Program-made: the position numbers and the translations under genes
The notes under the pieces: model-generated
What the model saw: only the letters and a program-made list of their open reading frames with translations
What the model was told of the DNA's origin: nothing
Databases searched by the model: none
DNA from: Pseudomonas alcaliphila JAB1
Lineage (GTDB): Bacteria > Pseudomonadota > Gammaproteobacteria > Pseudomonadales > Pseudomonadaceae
DNA length: 64,000 bases
Direction: 5' to 3'
Assembly: GCF_001941865.1 (NCBI RefSeq)
Contig: NZ_CP016162.1
Span: forward strand, 3,843,501-3,907,500
Shown: in pieces, positions 52,762 through 61,962 of the stretch
How the letters are laid out: each line of letters starts with the position of its first letter
Position numbering within the stretch: position 1 is the stretch's first letter

Positions 52762-54141
52762 TCAGAATTTCGGCATTCCGCCGGCACCTGGAAGCATGCC
52801 ACCCATGCCGCGCATCATCTTGGCCATACCGCCCTTGGCGGTGAATTTCTTCATCATCTTCTGCATCTGCTTGTGCTGCTTGATCAAGCGACCGATGTCC
52901 TGCACCTGGGTACCGGAGCCCATAGCGATGCGGCGCTTGCGCGAGCCGCTGATGATGTCCGGATCGCGGCGCTCGGCCGGCGTCATCGAGTTGATGATCG
53001 CCTCCATCTGCTTGAACTGCTTCTCGGCTGCGCCCTGGGCGCTGCCCATCTGCGACAGGTTGACGCCACCGATGGACGGCAGCTTGTCCATCAGGCCGCC
53101 GAGGCCGCCCATGTTCTTCATCTGCTGCAGCTGATCACGGAAGTCTTCGAGATCGAAGCCCTTGCCCTTCTTCAGCTTCTTGGTGAGTTTCTCGGCCTTC
53201 TCGCGATCGAGGGTCTGCTCGGCCTGCTCGATCAGGCTGAGCACGTCACCCATGCCGAGAATGCGCGAGGCGATACGGTCCGGGTGGAAGGGCTCGAGCG
53301 CGTCGCTCTTCTCGCCCATACCGATGAACTTGATCGGCTTGCCGGTGATATGGCGCACGGACAAGGCAGCGCCACCACGCGCATCGCCGTCGACCTTGGT
53401 CAGCACTACACCGGTCAGCGGCAACGCTTCGCCGAACGCCTTGGCGGTGTTGGCGGCGTCCTGGCCGGTCATGGCGTCGACCACGAACAGCGTTTCGACC
53501 GGCTTGACAGCTGCGTGCAGCGCCTGGATCTCGGCCATCATCTCGGCATCAACGGCCAGGCGACCGGCGGTATCGAGGATGACCACATCGATGAATTTCA
53601 GCTTGGCTTCACGAATCGCTGCGTTGGCGATATCCACCGGCTTCTGGCTGGCATCGGAGGGGAAGAATGTCACCCCGAGATCTCCCGCCAGGGTTTCCAA
53701 CTGCTTGATCGCCGCCGGGCGATAGACGTCAGCCGAGACCAGCAACACCGACTTCTTCTTGCGCTCCTTGAGGAACTTGGCCAGCTTGCCGGCGGTGGTG
53801 GTCTTGCCCGCACCCTGCAGGCCGGCCATCAGTACCACGGCAGGCGGGGCTGCATTGAGCGCCAGGTCTTCATTGGCAGCGCCCATCAGCTCTTCCAGCT
53901 CGGCGCGGACGATCTTCACGAAAGCCTGCCCCGGCGTCAGGCTCTTGGAGACTTCGGTACCAACGGCGCGATCCTTGACCTTGCCGACGAAGTCCTTGAC
54001 CACCGGCAGAGCCACGTCGGCCTCGAGCAGGGCCATGCGCACTTCGCGCAGCGTATCCTTGATGTTGTCTTCGGTCAGCTTGGCCTTGCCCGTGACATTA
54101 CGCAGCGTCTGGGACAGGCGATCGGTAAGATTTTCGAACAT
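52762..54141 (-). CDS. ffh: Signal recognition particle protein Ffh
   Basis: Ffh is the SRP54 GTPase that with 4.5S RNA delivers nascent membrane proteins to FtsY. The 459-residue protein has the N domain (MFENLTDRLSQTLRNVTGKA), the G domain with P-loop GLQGAGKTTTAGKLAKFLKE and DVVILDTAGRLAVDAEMM plus TKVDGDARGGAALS, and a Met-rich M domain near the C terminus (MMKKFTAKGGMAKMMRGMGG). I chose ATG 54141. It is divergent from the CcsA-like gene. Confidence 0.98.
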   Translation of the reverse strand: MFENLTDRLSQTLRNVTGKAKLTEDNIKDTLREVRMALLEADVALPVVKDFVGKVKDRAVGTEVSKSLTPGQAFVKIVRAELEELMGAANEDLALNAAPPAVVLMAGLQGAGKTTTAGKLAKFLKERKKKSVLLVSADVYRPAAIKQLETLAGDLGVTFFPSDASQKPVDIANAAIREAKLKFIDVVILDTAGRLAVDAEMMAEIQALHAAVKPVETLFVVDAMTGQDAANTAKAFGEALPLTGVVLTKVDGDARGGAALSVRHITGKPIKFIGMGEKSDALEPFHPDRIASRILGMGDVLSLIEQAEQTLDREKAEKLTKKLKKGKGFDLEDFRDQLQQMKNMGGLGGLMDKLPSIGGVNLSQMGSAQGAAEKQFKQMEAIINSMTPAERRDPDIISGSRKRRIAMGSGTQVQDIGRLIKQHKQMQKMMKKFTAKGGMAKMMRGMGGMLPGAGGMPKF

Positions 54142-54298
54142 GCGCGTTCCTTCGATAGGGGCGACCCGGCGCGCCGGGTGTGCGACAGGCGGCGGATTAT
54201 AGCGAAGTCGCCGAGCTGCCGACACCGCCGGCGGTCTTTCGTGCTGACGCCCTTCTGTGCCACACTCAGCGCCTTTCGGGCCCGCCTTACACGGATTT

Positions 54299-55099
54299 AT
54301 GCACCCTCTGTTGCCCAGCCTCGCCGCCGCACTCCTCTACGCTGGCGCCGCCGCTTACCAAGGACTGCGCCTTACGCAGCGCAGCATCCCCGACAAACGC
54401 CTGCTGGCGTCGCTTGGTGCGCTCGCCTTGTGCCTGCATGTCGTCAGCCTGTTCTTCCAGCTGTATGACGTACACGGCCTCAACCTGGACTTTTTCAATG
54501 CGGCCAGCCTGATCGCCTGCGCGGTCATCGGCCTGATTCTGCTGGCCTGCCTGCGCATACCGGTGGAAAACCTGCTGCTACTCCTGTTCCCGCTCGGCAC
54601 GCTGACCGTACTGGCAGCGCAGTTCATGCCCAGCGGCACCATCAATCCGATCAACGAGCACCCTGGCATCCTCGCCCACATCCTGTTCTCGATCCTGGCC
54701 TACGGCATGCTCACCATCGCCGTGTTCCAGTCGATCCTGTTGCTGCTGCAGGACCATCAGCTCAAGCACAAGCACCCGTCCGGGCTGATTCGCAACTTTC
54801 CACCGCTGCAGACCATGGAGAGTCTGCTGTTCGGTTTCCTCTTCGCCGGCTGGCTGCTCTTGTCGTTGTCGCTGCTGTCCGGCGCGCTGTACATCGACGA
54901 CCTGTTCGCTCAGCACCTGGCACACAAGACCATTCTTTCCTGCTTCGCCTGGGTGGTTTTCGCTGTGCTGCTGTGGGGGCGCCACCAGCTCGGCTGGCGC
55001 GGCCACAAGGCCATTCGCTGGACCCTCGTCGGGTTCTGCCTGCTGATGCTGGCCTATTTCGGCAGCAAGCTGGTACGCGAATTCATCCTGCACATCTGA
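54299..55099 (+). CDS. CcsA/YpjD-like cytochrome c assembly family membrane protein
   Basis: This 266-residue inner-membrane protein has about eight hydrophobic segments and resembles the cytochrome c assembly family (CcsA/YpjD, PF01578). Typical segments are HPGILAHILFSILAYGMLTI and the C-terminal HKTILSCFAWVVFAVLLWGR followed by RWTLVGFCLLMLAYFGSK. It lacks the other heme-delivery partners, so a role in heme or haem-copper assembly is not established; such proteins commonly lie between ffh and a CorC gene in Pseudomonas. I chose ATG 54299 (MHPLLPSLAAAL); an upstream start at 54257 is possible. Confidence 0.85.
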   Translation: MHPLLPSLAAALLYAGAAAYQGLRLTQRSIPDKRLLASLGALALCLHVVSLFFQLYDVHGLNLDFFNAASLIACAVIGLILLACLRIPVENLLLLLFPLGTLTVLAAQFMPSGTINPINEHPGILAHILFSILAYGMLTIAVFQSILLLLQDHQLKHKHPSGLIRNFPPLQTMESLLFGFLFAGWLLLSLSLLSGALYIDDLFAQHLAHKTILSCFAWVVFAVLLWGRHQLGWRGHKAIRWTLVGFCLLMLAYFGSKLVREFILHI

Positions 55100-55109
55100 G
55101 GCAGACCTC

Positions 55110-56396
55110 GTGGACGACCTACATTCGAGCTACCTGCTCGGCCTGCTGATTTTCCTCATTCTCTGCTCGGCGTTCTTCTCCAGCTCCGAGACCGGCATGC
55201 TCAGCCTCAACCGCTACCGGCTCAAACACCTGGCCAAGGAAGGGCACAGCGGCGCCAAGCGCGTCATTCGCCTGCTGGATCGCCCGGATCGCCTGCTCGG
55301 CACCATCCTGGTCGGCAACAACGTGGTCAACATCCTCGCCGCCTCCATCGCCACGGTGCTGGCGGTGGACATGTGGGGTGAAGCCGGTATCGCCATTGCC
55401 ACGGCAGGCCTGACCATCATCGTGCTGATCTTCGGTGAAATCACGCCCAAGACCCTGGCTGCACTGCGCCCGGAACTGGTGGCCTTCCCCGCCAGTCGCC
55501 TGCTCAGCCTGCTGCTGCGCGTACTCTACCCGGTGGTGTGGCTGACCAGCGTGATCAGCAACGGTCTGCTGCGCCTGTTCGGCATCGACCCGGCGCAACG
55601 CGCCAGCGACAGTCTTTCCACCGAGGAACTGCGCAGCGTGGTGCGTGAGTCCGGCTCGGAACTGCCGACGAACCGCCAGAGCATGCTGCTGAGCATCCTC
55701 GACCTCGAACGGGTGACGGTGGACGACATCATGATCCCGCGCAACGAGGTGGCCGGCATCGACCTGGACGACGACCTGGAGAGCATCGTCGACCAGCTGC
55801 GCACCACCCCGCACACCCGCCTGCCGGTGTTTCGTGGCGACATCAATCAGATCGAAGGCGTGGTGCACATGCGCCAGATCGCCCGCCTGCTGAGCCACAA
55901 CCAGCTGACCAAGGAGTCGTTGCTGGCAGCCTGCAACGAGCCTTATTTCATCCCGGAAAACACCCCCCTGGCGACCCAGCTGATCAACTTCCAGAAGCAC
56001 AAGCGGCGCATCGGCATCGTCGTCGACGAATATGGCGACGTGATCGGTATCGTCACTCTGGAAGACATCCTCGAAGAGATCGTCGGCGACTTCAGCAACC
56101 AGGACATCCTGCGCAGCCCCGATATCCACCCGCAGGAAGATGGCACCTTGGTCATCGACGGCGCCGCCTACATTCGCGAAGTGAACAAGACACTCGGCTG
56201 GCATCTGCCCAGCGACGGCCCCAAGACCCTCAACGGCCTGATCACCGAAGCCCTGGAGAGCATTCCGGACAGCAGCGTTTGCCTGAAGATCGGCCCCTAC
56301 CGTCTGGAGATTCTCCAGGCAGCGGAAAACCGGGTGAAGAGCGTGCGCGTCTGGCAGGTGGCAAAGGTCAAAGCGGACGAAGCAGCTCCGGAGTGA
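55110..56396 (+). CDS. CNNM/CorC-family membrane protein with CBS domains (YfjD-like)
   Basis: This 428-residue protein has an N-terminal DUF21/CNNM transmembrane domain (about 1-190, LLIFLILCSAFFSSSETGML), two CBS domains (about 205-330, including MIPRNEVAGIDLDDDLESIV and IGIVVDEYGDVIGIVTLEDI) and a C-terminal CorC_HlyC domain (about 345-425, GTLVIDGAAYIREVNKTLGW). The family mediates Mg/Co efflux or divalent-cation homeostasis. The start is GTG at 55110, 10 bp after the CcsA-like stop, so the two are cotranscribed. Its 3' end overlaps the convergent SGNH gene by 29 bp. Confidence 0.92.
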   Translation: MDDLHSSYLLGLLIFLILCSAFFSSSETGMLSLNRYRLKHLAKEGHSGAKRVIRLLDRPDRLLGTILVGNNVVNILAASIATVLAVDMWGEAGIAIATAGLTIIVLIFGEITPKTLAALRPELVAFPASRLLSLLLRVLYPVVWLTSVISNGLLRLFGIDPAQRASDSLSTEELRSVVRESGSELPTNRQSMLLSILDLERVTVDDIMIPRNEVAGIDLDDDLESIVDQLRTTPHTRLPVFRGDINQIEGVVHMRQIARLLSHNQLTKESLLAACNEPYFIPENTPLATQLINFQKHKRRIGIVVDEYGDVIGIVTLEDILEEIVGDFSNQDILRSPDIHPQEDGTLVIDGAAYIREVNKTLGWHLPSDGPKTLNGLITEALESIPDSSVCLKIGPYRLEILQAAENRVKSVRVWQVAKVKADEAAPE

Positions 56397-57102
56397 GGCG
56401 TTCGGCCAGGCCTGCAGCCCATTGCCGATAGCCCAATGCCGACGGGTGATAGCCATCCTCGGCCAGATAATGCGCCTCGAACGGCAGGTCCAGCACGCAG
56501 TGCAGCACGCCCAGCCGCTGCGCCAGGCCCTGCAACTCACGATCCAGCAAGCTGGCCCGCCAGCCCATCAACTGCCGCAACAACCACGGCAAGGCGCTGA
56601 AATGCTGCAACGGCGGCACGCCGCTAAACACCACGCGACAGCCCCGCTCGCCCAATACATCTGCCATCGCGGCGAGCGCCTGCAGCCAGCGCTTGCTCGG
56701 CGTGAGGTGCGTGGTGTCATTGACGCCGAATACCAGCAGCGCCAGGTCGGCCGGCTCCGCCAATGCCAGCGGCAACAGGCGTTCATGCGCCTCGGAGGCG
56801 GTGATGCCATTCTCGCCACAGGCGCGCCAGCGTACCGGCCGCCCCAGGCGCTCGGCCAGGGCCACTGCCAGACAATTCGCCAGGGACTGATCGAAGTGCG
56901 CGACACCAACGCCCGCCACGGTCGACTCACCGATCAGCAGCAGGCGTAACGGCTCACCCGGTAAATGCGCGGCAGCGGTGCCGCTTGGCTCGCCCTGCGC
57001 AACCGGCAGACGCAATGCCGTGCGCCGGGTATGCAGGGCCAGAGGCAGCGCCAATGGCAGCAGTGGCACAGTCGCCAGCCACCACAGCGCATGCCGACTC
57101 AC
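56368..57102 (-). CDS. SGNH/GDSL-type hydrolase, membrane anchored
   Basis: This 244-residue protein has an N-terminal hydrophobic anchor ([18 protein letters not shown]) and a SGNH-hydrolase domain. Block I is [16 protein letters not shown] (catalytic Ser in GES), block [11 protein letters not shown], block [17 protein letters not shown] (Asn), and block [17 protein letters not shown] (Asp-x-x-His). Such enzymes are esterases/lipases or deacetylases of envelope sugars; substrate unknown. It ends inside the last codons of the convergent CorC gene and overlaps purT at its start (ATGA). Confidence 0.87.
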   Translation of the reverse strand: MSRHALWWLATVPLLPLALPLALHTRRTALRLPVAQGEPSGTAAAHLPGEPLRLLLIGESTVAGVGVAHFDQSLANCLAVALAERLGRPVRWRACGENGITASEAHERLLPLALAEPADLALLVFGVNDTTHLTPSKRWLQALAAMADVLGERGCRVVFSGVPPLQHFSALPWLLRQLMGWRASLLDRELQGLAQRLGVLHCVLDLPFEAHYLAEDGYHPSALGYRQWAAGLAERLTPELLRPL

Positions 57103-58280
57103 AACTGGACGAGAACCGCTTGCGCGCTGCGCAGCGCCTTGGCGCGAGCAGCCTCGATGGACTCGTCACGCGCCAGCGCCACGCCCATGCGGCGCTGGCC
57201 TTTGACTTCGGGTTTGCCGAACAGGCGCAGCGCCGTGTCTTGCTCGCTCAGCGCGGCGCCGAGGTTGGCGAAGCTGGCCTGCTGTGAATCGCCCTCCACC
57301 AGAATCACCGCCGAGGCCGACGGGCCCATCTGGCGGATCACTGGAATCGGCAGGCCGAGAATGGCGCGGGCATGCAGGGCGAACTCGGACAGCTCCTGGG
57401 AGATCAGCGTCACCAGGCCGGTGTCGTGCGGGCGCGGCGAGACTTCGCTGAACCATACCTGGTCGCCCTTGACGAACAGCTCGACGCCGAACAGACCACG
57501 GCCGCCCAGCGCCTCGGTTACCGCCAGCGCCACGCGCTCGGACTCGGCCAGTGCCTTCGGGCTCATCGGCTGCGGCTGCCAGGACTCCTGGTAGTCGCCG
57601 TTCTCCTGACGGTGGCCGATCGGCGCACAGAAGCTGGTGCCACCGACATGACGCACGGTGAGCAGGGTGATTTCGTAGTCGAAGTCGATGAAACCCTCGA
57701 CGATCACCCGCCCCTTGCCGGCACGGCCGCCTTCCTGGGCGTAGTCCCAGGCGCGCTGCAGGTCGGCGTCGCTCTTGAGTACGCTCTGGCCCTTGCCGGA
57801 GGAGCTCATGATCGGCTTGACCACGCAGGGGTAGCCGACGGATTTCACCGCCGCGGTGTAGTCCTCGAAGGTGTCGGAGAAATGGTACGGCGAGGTGGGC
57901 AGGCCCAGTTCCTCGGCCGCCAGACGACGAATGCCTTCGCGGTTCATGGTCAGCTGCGCGGCACGCGCGGTCGGCACCACGTTGAAGCCTTCGGCCTCCA
58001 GCTCGACCAGAGTGGCAGTGGCGATGGCTTCAATTTCCGGGACGATGTAGTGCGGCTGCTCTTTCTCGATCACTGCACGCAACGCTGCGCCATCGAGCAT
58101 GTCGATGACGTGGCTACGATGTGCCACCTGCATGGCCGGCGCATTGGCGTAACGGTCGACACCGATGACTTCGCAGCCCAGGCGCTGCAGCTCGATCACC
58201 ACTTCCTTGCCGAGCTCGCCGCAGCCACACAGCAGTACACGGGTCGCGGAGGACGACAAAGGGGTTCCAATACGGGGCAT
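57099..58280 (-). CDS. purT: Formate-dependent phosphoribosylglycinamide formyltransferase PurT
   Basis: PurT makes formyl-GAR from GAR, formate and ATP in purine synthesis. The 393-residue ATP-grasp protein begins with the N-terminal Rossmann-like segment [20 protein letters not shown] and has [20 protein letters not shown] (ATP-grasp), [20 protein letters not shown] and [20 protein letters not shown] near the C terminus. The stop overlaps the start of the SGNH gene by 4 bp. It agrees with PA3751 in gene order. Confidence 0.96.
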   Translation of the reverse strand: MPRIGTPLSSSATRVLLCGCGELGKEVVIELQRLGCEVIGVDRYANAPAMQVAHRSHVIDMLDGAALRAVIEKEQPHYIVPEIEAIATATLVELEAEGFNVVPTARAAQLTMNREGIRRLAAEELGLPTSPYHFSDTFEDYTAAVKSVGYPCVVKPIMSSSGKGQSVLKSDADLQRAWDYAQEGGRAGKGRVIVEGFIDFDYEITLLTVRHVGGTSFCAPIGHRQENGDYQESWQPQPMSPKALAESERVALAVTEALGGRGLFGVELFVKGDQVWFSEVSPRPHDTGLVTLISQELSEFALHARAILGLPIPVIRQMGPSASAVILVEGDSQQASFANLGAALSEQDTALRLFGKPEVKGQRRMGVALARDESIEAARAKALRSAQAVLVQL

Positions 58281-58301
58281 GAGTGTTCCTCGAACAGTGA
58301 A

Positions 58302-58499
58302 TCAGGAAGTCATTAAGAGACCGGAAGCACGGGCGCGCTCCAGGCAGCGTTGCAGTACCTCGCGGCGCTCGGCATTGTCCATGCGGCCCCAGCGGGTGAT
58401 TTCGGCGACGGTACGCTGACAACCAATGCAGACATCCTGCTCATCCAGCGCGCAGACATGCACGCAGGGCGAACGCACCGGTTTTTCTACATCACTCAT
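58302..58499 (-). CDS. DUF1289 small Cys-rich protein
   Basis: This 65-residue protein has four Cys in the pattern [20 protein letters not shown], followed by [20 protein letters not shown], the DUF1289 (YdhL-like) signature that probably binds a metal or iron-sulfur cluster. The ATG at 58499 overlaps the stop of the gamma carbonic anhydrase gene by 8 bases, so it is translationally coupled; an ATG two codons upstream is possible. It lies upstream of purT by 21 bp. Confidence 0.88.
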   Translation of the reverse strand: MSDVEKPVRSPCVHVCALDEQDVCIGCQRTVAEITRWGRMDNAERREVLQRCLERARASGLLMTS

Positions 58500-59019
58500 C
58501 GTCATCAGGTACCAACTCACGGGAATAGCGCTGCGCATTATGAACGTAATGAGCGGCGCTGGCCTCCAGCATCTTCTTCTGCGCCTCGGTCAGCTCGCGC
58601 ACCACCTTGCCGGGGCTGCCCATGACCAGGCTGCCATCGGGAATCTCCTTGCCTTCGGGGATCAGGCTGTTGGCGCCGATGATGCAGTACTTGCCGATCC
58701 TGGCCCCGTTGAGGATCACCGCATTGATGCCGATCAGGCTGTAATCGTCCACCGTGCAGCCATGCATCATCACGTTGTGGCCGACGGTGACACCCTTGCC
58801 CAGGGTCAGCGGAAACCCCATGTCGGTGTGCATGACGCTGCCGTCCTGCACGTTGCTGTTTTCGCCGATATGGATCAGTTCGTTGTCGCCGCGCAGCACG
58901 GCACCGAACCAGACGCTGGCACCGGCCTCCAGGCGGACCTTGCCGATCAGGTCGGCACTTGGCGCGACCCAGCTATCAGGATGGGCGTCGACACGGGAGC
59001 TTCCCAGGCGGTATTTCAT
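58492..59019 (-). CDS. Gamma-carbonic-anhydrase-family protein (YrdA/PaaY-like)
   Basis: This 175-residue left-handed beta-helix protein shows the hexapeptide repeats ([60 protein letters not shown]) and the zinc-site His residues in [16 protein letters not shown]. It resembles YrdA/CaiE/PaaY proteins, some of which are carbonic anhydrases or thioesterases; activity is not proven. The C-terminal tail is [16 protein letters not shown]. It overlaps the DUF1289 gene downstream. Confidence 0.92.
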   Translation of the reverse strand: MKYRLGSSRVDAHPDSWVAPSADLIGKVRLEAGASVWFGAVLRGDNELIHIGENSNVQDGSVMHTDMGFPLTLGKGVTVGHNVMMHGCTVDDYSLIGINAVILNGARIGKYCIIGANSLIPEGKEIPDGSLVMGSPGKVVRELTEAQKKMLEASAAHYVHNAQRYSRELVPDDDE

Positions 59020-59039
59020 GCTCGTCAGTCCTCGGCGCT

Positions 59040-59651
59040 TCAGCGCAGGTGTATGAAGTGTTCGGGCGGCTGGTGCAGAGCGATCTGCGCATCATCGAAG
59101 ACCAGGTTGACCAGTTCCACCACCATGATCGCCGTGAGCCCCCAGATGCGGTATTCGCCATAGGTGTAGGACGGCACGTACCAGCTGCGCCCGAGGTAAT
59201 CGATGCGATGGGTCATCTCGCGCGGGTCGCTGCGGAAGAACTCCAGCGGCACCGAGAATACCGAGGCGATCTCGGCGTCGTTGGCCTTGTACTCGACATA
59301 ATCCGGCACCAGCCCGACGTAGGGCGTGACCTGAATGCCGTGGCGTGAGACCAGGCTGCTGAGCGGCCCGACTACTTCCACCAAGCCGGGTGGCAGACCT
59401 ATTTCCTCTTCGGCTTCGCGCAGCGCTGTGTCCACCAGATCGCGATCTTCCGGGTCGCGCCGGCCACCGGGAAAGGCGACCTCGCCACCGTGGGTCGACA
59501 AACCGCTGGCGCGCAGAGTCAGCACCAGCTCAGGTTCATCACTGCGGGTAATCGGGACCAGCACCGCCGCCTCGGGGAAGCTGCGCTCGGTCTCCAGAGG
59601 ACGCGGACTGTAGCCGCGCACACGATGGAGCAAGTCGTCCAGCATGGGCAT
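59040..59651 (-). CDS. NUDIX CoA pyrophosphatase-like hydrolase (NudL-like)
   Basis: This 203-residue protein has the NUDIX box [20 protein letters not shown] followed by EEIGL and, just before it, [20 protein letters not shown], the extra UPF0035/CoA motif of coenzyme A pyrophosphatases. The N terminus starts [20 protein letters not shown]. These enzymes cut CoA or acyl-CoA into phosphopantetheine derivatives and 3',5'-ADP. I chose ATG 59651; upstream in-frame starts are possible. It lies 20 bp upstream of the gamma carbonic anhydrase gene. Confidence 0.9.
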   Translation of the reverse strand: MPMLDDLLHRVRGYSPRPLETERSFPEAAVLVPITRSDEPELVLTLRASGLSTHGGEVAFPGGRRDPEDRDLVDTALREAEEEIGLPPGLVEVVGPLSSLVSRHGIQVTPYVGLVPDYVEYKANDAEIASVFSVPLEFFRSDPREMTHRIDYLGRSWYVPSYTYGEYRIWGLTAIMVVELVNLVFDDAQIALHQPPEHFIHLR

Positions 59652-59794
59652 ACTCGGAGTCTTGTTTTGCCGGGCATCATGGCATGAAAGCAGGCGGGCG
59701 CCCAACCCCGACGACAGGACAGGCTGGCCGCAATAGCGGGCTTGCCGGCCACCTCTCAGCCGGCCAAGATAACGCCAGAAAAAGAGGAGCGGGC

Positions 59795-60349
59795 ATGAAA
59801 TTCTGCAGTCAGTGCGGCAACCCCGTCACGCGCATTATCCCGGCTGGCGACAACCGCATGCGCCATGTCTGCGCTCACTGCGCCACCGTGCATTACGAAA
59901 ACCCGCGTATCGTCGCTGGCTGCCTGCCCGTATGGCGCGACCAGGTGCTGCTGTGCCGCCGCGCCATCGAGCCGCGCCGTGGCTATTGGACGTTGCCGGC
60001 CGGCTTCATGGAAAACGGCGAGACCATCGAGCAGGCCGCCGCCCGCGAAACCCTCGAAGAAGCCTGCGCCCGCGTGCGCGATCTCAGCCTCTACACCCTG
60101 TTCGACCTGCCGCACATCAGCCAGGTGTACATGATGTTTCGCGCCGAGCTGGTCGATCTGGATTTCGCCGTGGGCGAAGAGAGCCTGGAGGTGCGACTGT
60201 TTACAGAAAGCGAAATCCCTTGGTCAGAGCTGGCTTTCCCGACCATAGGCCGTACCTTAGAATGCTTCTTCGCCGACCGTCGGCAAAATCTCTTTCCGGT
60301 ACGCAATGAGCCACTCGAAGCACTGCGTGCCCATTACACACCCCGTTGA
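59795..60349 (+). CDS. NUDIX hydrolase with N-terminal zinc ribbon
   Basis: This 184-residue protein has a four-Cys zinc ribbon at its N terminus (Cys4, Cys7, Cys26, Cys29: MKFCSQCGNPV and RHVCAHCATVHYENP), as in NudC/NADH-pyrophosphatase-type NUDIX enzymes. The NUDIX box is GFMENGETIEQAAARETLEE followed by A. Substrate could be NADH, ADP-ribose or FAD-like compounds; it is not determined. GAGGAG lies upstream of the ATG at 59795. It is divergent from the CoA-type NUDIX gene and 18 bp upstream of the L,D-transpeptidase gene. Confidence 0.92.
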   Translation: MKFCSQCGNPVTRIIPAGDNRMRHVCAHCATVHYENPRIVAGCLPVWRDQVLLCRRAIEPRRGYWTLPAGFMENGETIEQAAARETLEEACARVRDLSLYTLFDLPHISQVYMMFRAELVDLDFAVGEESLEVRLFTESEIPWSELAFPTIGRTLECFFADRRQNLFPVRNEPLEALRAHYTPR

Positions 60350-60367
60350 CCCTTGCGGACGTTCCCG

Positions 60368-60871
60368 ATGCGTTGGTTGTTGCCCCTGCTTTGCCTGACT
60401 CTCAGCTTCAACGCCCTGGCCAGCGCCACGCCAGCGACCAGCAGCCGCACCGTGGACAAGGTGCTGGTACTCAAGGCCGAGCGCAAACTGCACCTGCAAC
60501 AACGCGGCGAGACCATCAAGTCCTACCGCATTTCGCTGGGCAAACAGCCCAGCGGCGCCAAGCAGCGCGAAGGCGATCTGCGCACACCGGAAGGCTTCTA
60601 CTGGATCGACTGGCGCAAGCCGAGCGACAAGTACCAACTATCGCTGCACATCTCCTACCCCAACGCCCGCGATCTGGCTCGCGCCAAGGAAGCCGGGGTG
60701 CCGCCGGGCAGCATGATCATGATCCACGGCACGCCGCTGGATGAGGAATACCCGGAGTGGTTCTTCCACACCCTGGACTGGACAGAAGGCTGCATCGCCA
60801 TGAAGAACGACGACATGCGCGAGGTATGGAGCCTGGTCAAGGATGGGACGCTGATCGAAATCAGGCCCTGA
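60368..60871 (+). CDS. L,D-transpeptidase (YkuD) family exported protein
   Basis: This 167-residue periplasmic protein has a signal peptide (RWLLPLLCLTLSFNALASA) and a YkuD domain. The active-site motif is IMIHGTP (His about 121) with TEGCIAMKNDDM (catalytic Cys142). L,D-transpeptidases make 3-3 peptidoglycan crosslinks or attach lipoproteins; this small group may also act as a carboxypeptidase or amidase. It follows the NUDIX gene closely and may be cotranscribed. Confidence 0.92.
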   Translation: MRWLLPLLCLTLSFNALASATPATSSRTVDKVLVLKAERKLHLQQRGETIKSYRISLGKQPSGAKQREGDLRTPEGFYWIDWRKPSDKYQLSLHISYPNARDLARAKEAGVPPGSMIMIHGTPLDEEYPEWFFHTLDWTEGCIAMKNDDMREVWSLVKDGTLIEIRP

Positions 60872-60899
60872 GCCAGACACTGAATCGCCCGTTGAACCT

Positions 60900-60973
60900 G
60901 TAGGAGCGGCGCCCCGCCGCGAACCCGTGCCGCAAGGGAGGTGAGAAGCTTCGCCCCGAGGCGGGGCTCCTAC
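60900..60973. repeat. REP-like hairpin between the YkuD and NIF3-like genes
   Basis: GTAGGAGCGGCGCCCCGCCG (60900-60919) pairs imperfectly with the inverse ending GGCGGGGCTCCTAC (60950-60973). This GTAGGAGC-type repeat is related in its outer arm to the one at 20877-20938. Confidence 0.85.
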
Positions 60974-61007
60974 GAAGGGCTGCGTTGCAGGCCTTAGCTG
61001 AGGTGAT

Positions 61008-61325
61008 TCAGAACTGCAGATCGGACAAGCGCCAGACATCGAAGGCCGGTGTTTCGTAAGGATGACTCTTCTTCAGTGCCTTCACGGCATCGTGGATCAA
61101 CTCGTCGGCAACGACCATTTCCACCTTCCACTCGGCAACCTGCTCGACGCTGCCAACCTGACCGATAAACGGCTGGCTACCTTCCAGAGCGCGGAACTGA
61201 CCTTGGCCCAACACCTGCCAGCAGCAGTTGTCGTAAAGCCCGATGCGCCCGCCGCCGGCTGCGAACACCGCCTTTTTCACCGGCTCCAGATGGGCTTCCG
61301 GCACATAGAAACACAGTTTGTACAT
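61008..61325 (-). CDS. NIF3/CutA-like small protein
   Basis: This 105-residue protein starts MYKLCFYVPEAHLEPVKKAV at 61325 and contains GGGRIGLYDNCCWQVLGQGQ, FRALEGSQPFIGQVG and KKSHPYETPAFDVW. It resembles the CutA-like insert domain found in many NIF3 (YbgI/YqfO) proteins, present here alone without the metal-binding NIF3 halves. Related stand-alone proteins are common in Pseudomonas near purL. The function is not known. Confidence 0.87.
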   Translation of the reverse strand: MYKLCFYVPEAHLEPVKKAVFAAGGGRIGLYDNCCWQVLGQGQFRALEGSQPFIGQVGSVEQVAEWKVEMVVADELIHDAVKALKKSHPYETPAFDVWRLSDLQF

Positions 61326-61481
61326 CAAGTTCTCCGCAGATGGGCAACCGAACAACAGACAAGCCATGACACCAATATGATGTCATTTCGCCATGGAGTT
61401 GTCTTGAGATCGCCCGCACAAATCCATACGCAGCATTAAAACGATTCTCTGCTTTCGACTCAGGCGACGGGCGTGGCGTTC

Positions 61482-61751
61482 TCAGCGACCGCTGAAAAAG
61501 CGCCGCCATTTGTCGGCCAGACCGGTGGCCGGCGGGCTGTGACTGCCATCGCAGTAGGGCAGGTTTGCGGATCGGCTACAGCGGCATAGCAGCAGACGCT
61601 GCTCGCGCTCGGGCTGCAGAATCAGAGACTGGACGCAGTCGGGTGTGCAGTTCGGCATGTCGGGAGAATGCCCGCAGTGGCATAGATGATGAGTTTCGCC
61701 AGGCCTGACTAGGCGAACTTCGGGGAGGACGGGGAGAGGATCATCGGCCAT
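61482..61751 (-). CDS. CDGSH-type iron-sulfur protein with two motifs
   Basis: This 89-residue protein has a typical CDGSH motif at its C-terminal half: LLCRCSRSANLPYCDGSHSP (three Cys and one His for a 2Fe-2S cluster). A second, degenerate motif lies near the N terminus: CHCGHSPDMPNCTPDC, with the first two Cys and the PxC but no DGSH. Tandem CDGSH proteins resemble the MitoNEET-related family of bacteria and some eukaryotes. No signal peptide or transmembrane helix. Role unknown. Confidence 0.87.
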   Translation of the reverse strand: MADDPLPVLPEVRLVRPGETHHLCHCGHSPDMPNCTPDCVQSLILQPEREQRLLLCRCSRSANLPYCDGSHSPPATGLADKWRRFFSGR

Positions 61752-61762
61752 GGTTGGGCCTG

Positions 61763-61935
61763 TGTAGCCCGGATGGAATCCGGGTTAGTGGTGTGAGGGA
61801 AACTGCCCCGGATTGCATCCGGGCTACGCGCCCTGCACCCTCTCCCGCTTGCGGGAGAGGGCCAGCAGAAAGCTGGTGCGCGGCCGCTTTTGCCCTCTCC
61901 CGCCCTTCGGGCACCCTCTCCCAATGGGAGAGGGT
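61763..61935. repeat. Cluster of intergenic palindromes upstream of the CDGSH gene
   Basis: The cluster contains TAGCCCGGAT / ATCCGGGTTA (61765-61787), CCCGGAT / ATCCGGG (61807-61822, then CTAC), CCCTCTCCCGC / GCGGGAGAGGG (61838-61861) and CCCTCTCCCA / TGGGAGAGGG (61915-61935). The same unit types occur at 29504-29645. A tract CAGCAGAA is repeated near CGCGGCCGC. Confidence 0.85.
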
Positions 61936-61962
61936 CAGCAGAAGGCCGCTACGCGGCCGCTA

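Noticed and set aside
52717..54468. A 583-codon plus-strand frame opposite ffh
   Set aside because: It is antisense to ffh and ends within a non-coding region; the composition is typical of a shadow frame.
61838..61935. Possible CRISPR-like regular repeats near 61.8 kb
   Set aside because: The repeats are short palindromes with irregular spacing and no unique spacers of constant length; they are intergenic REP-like units.
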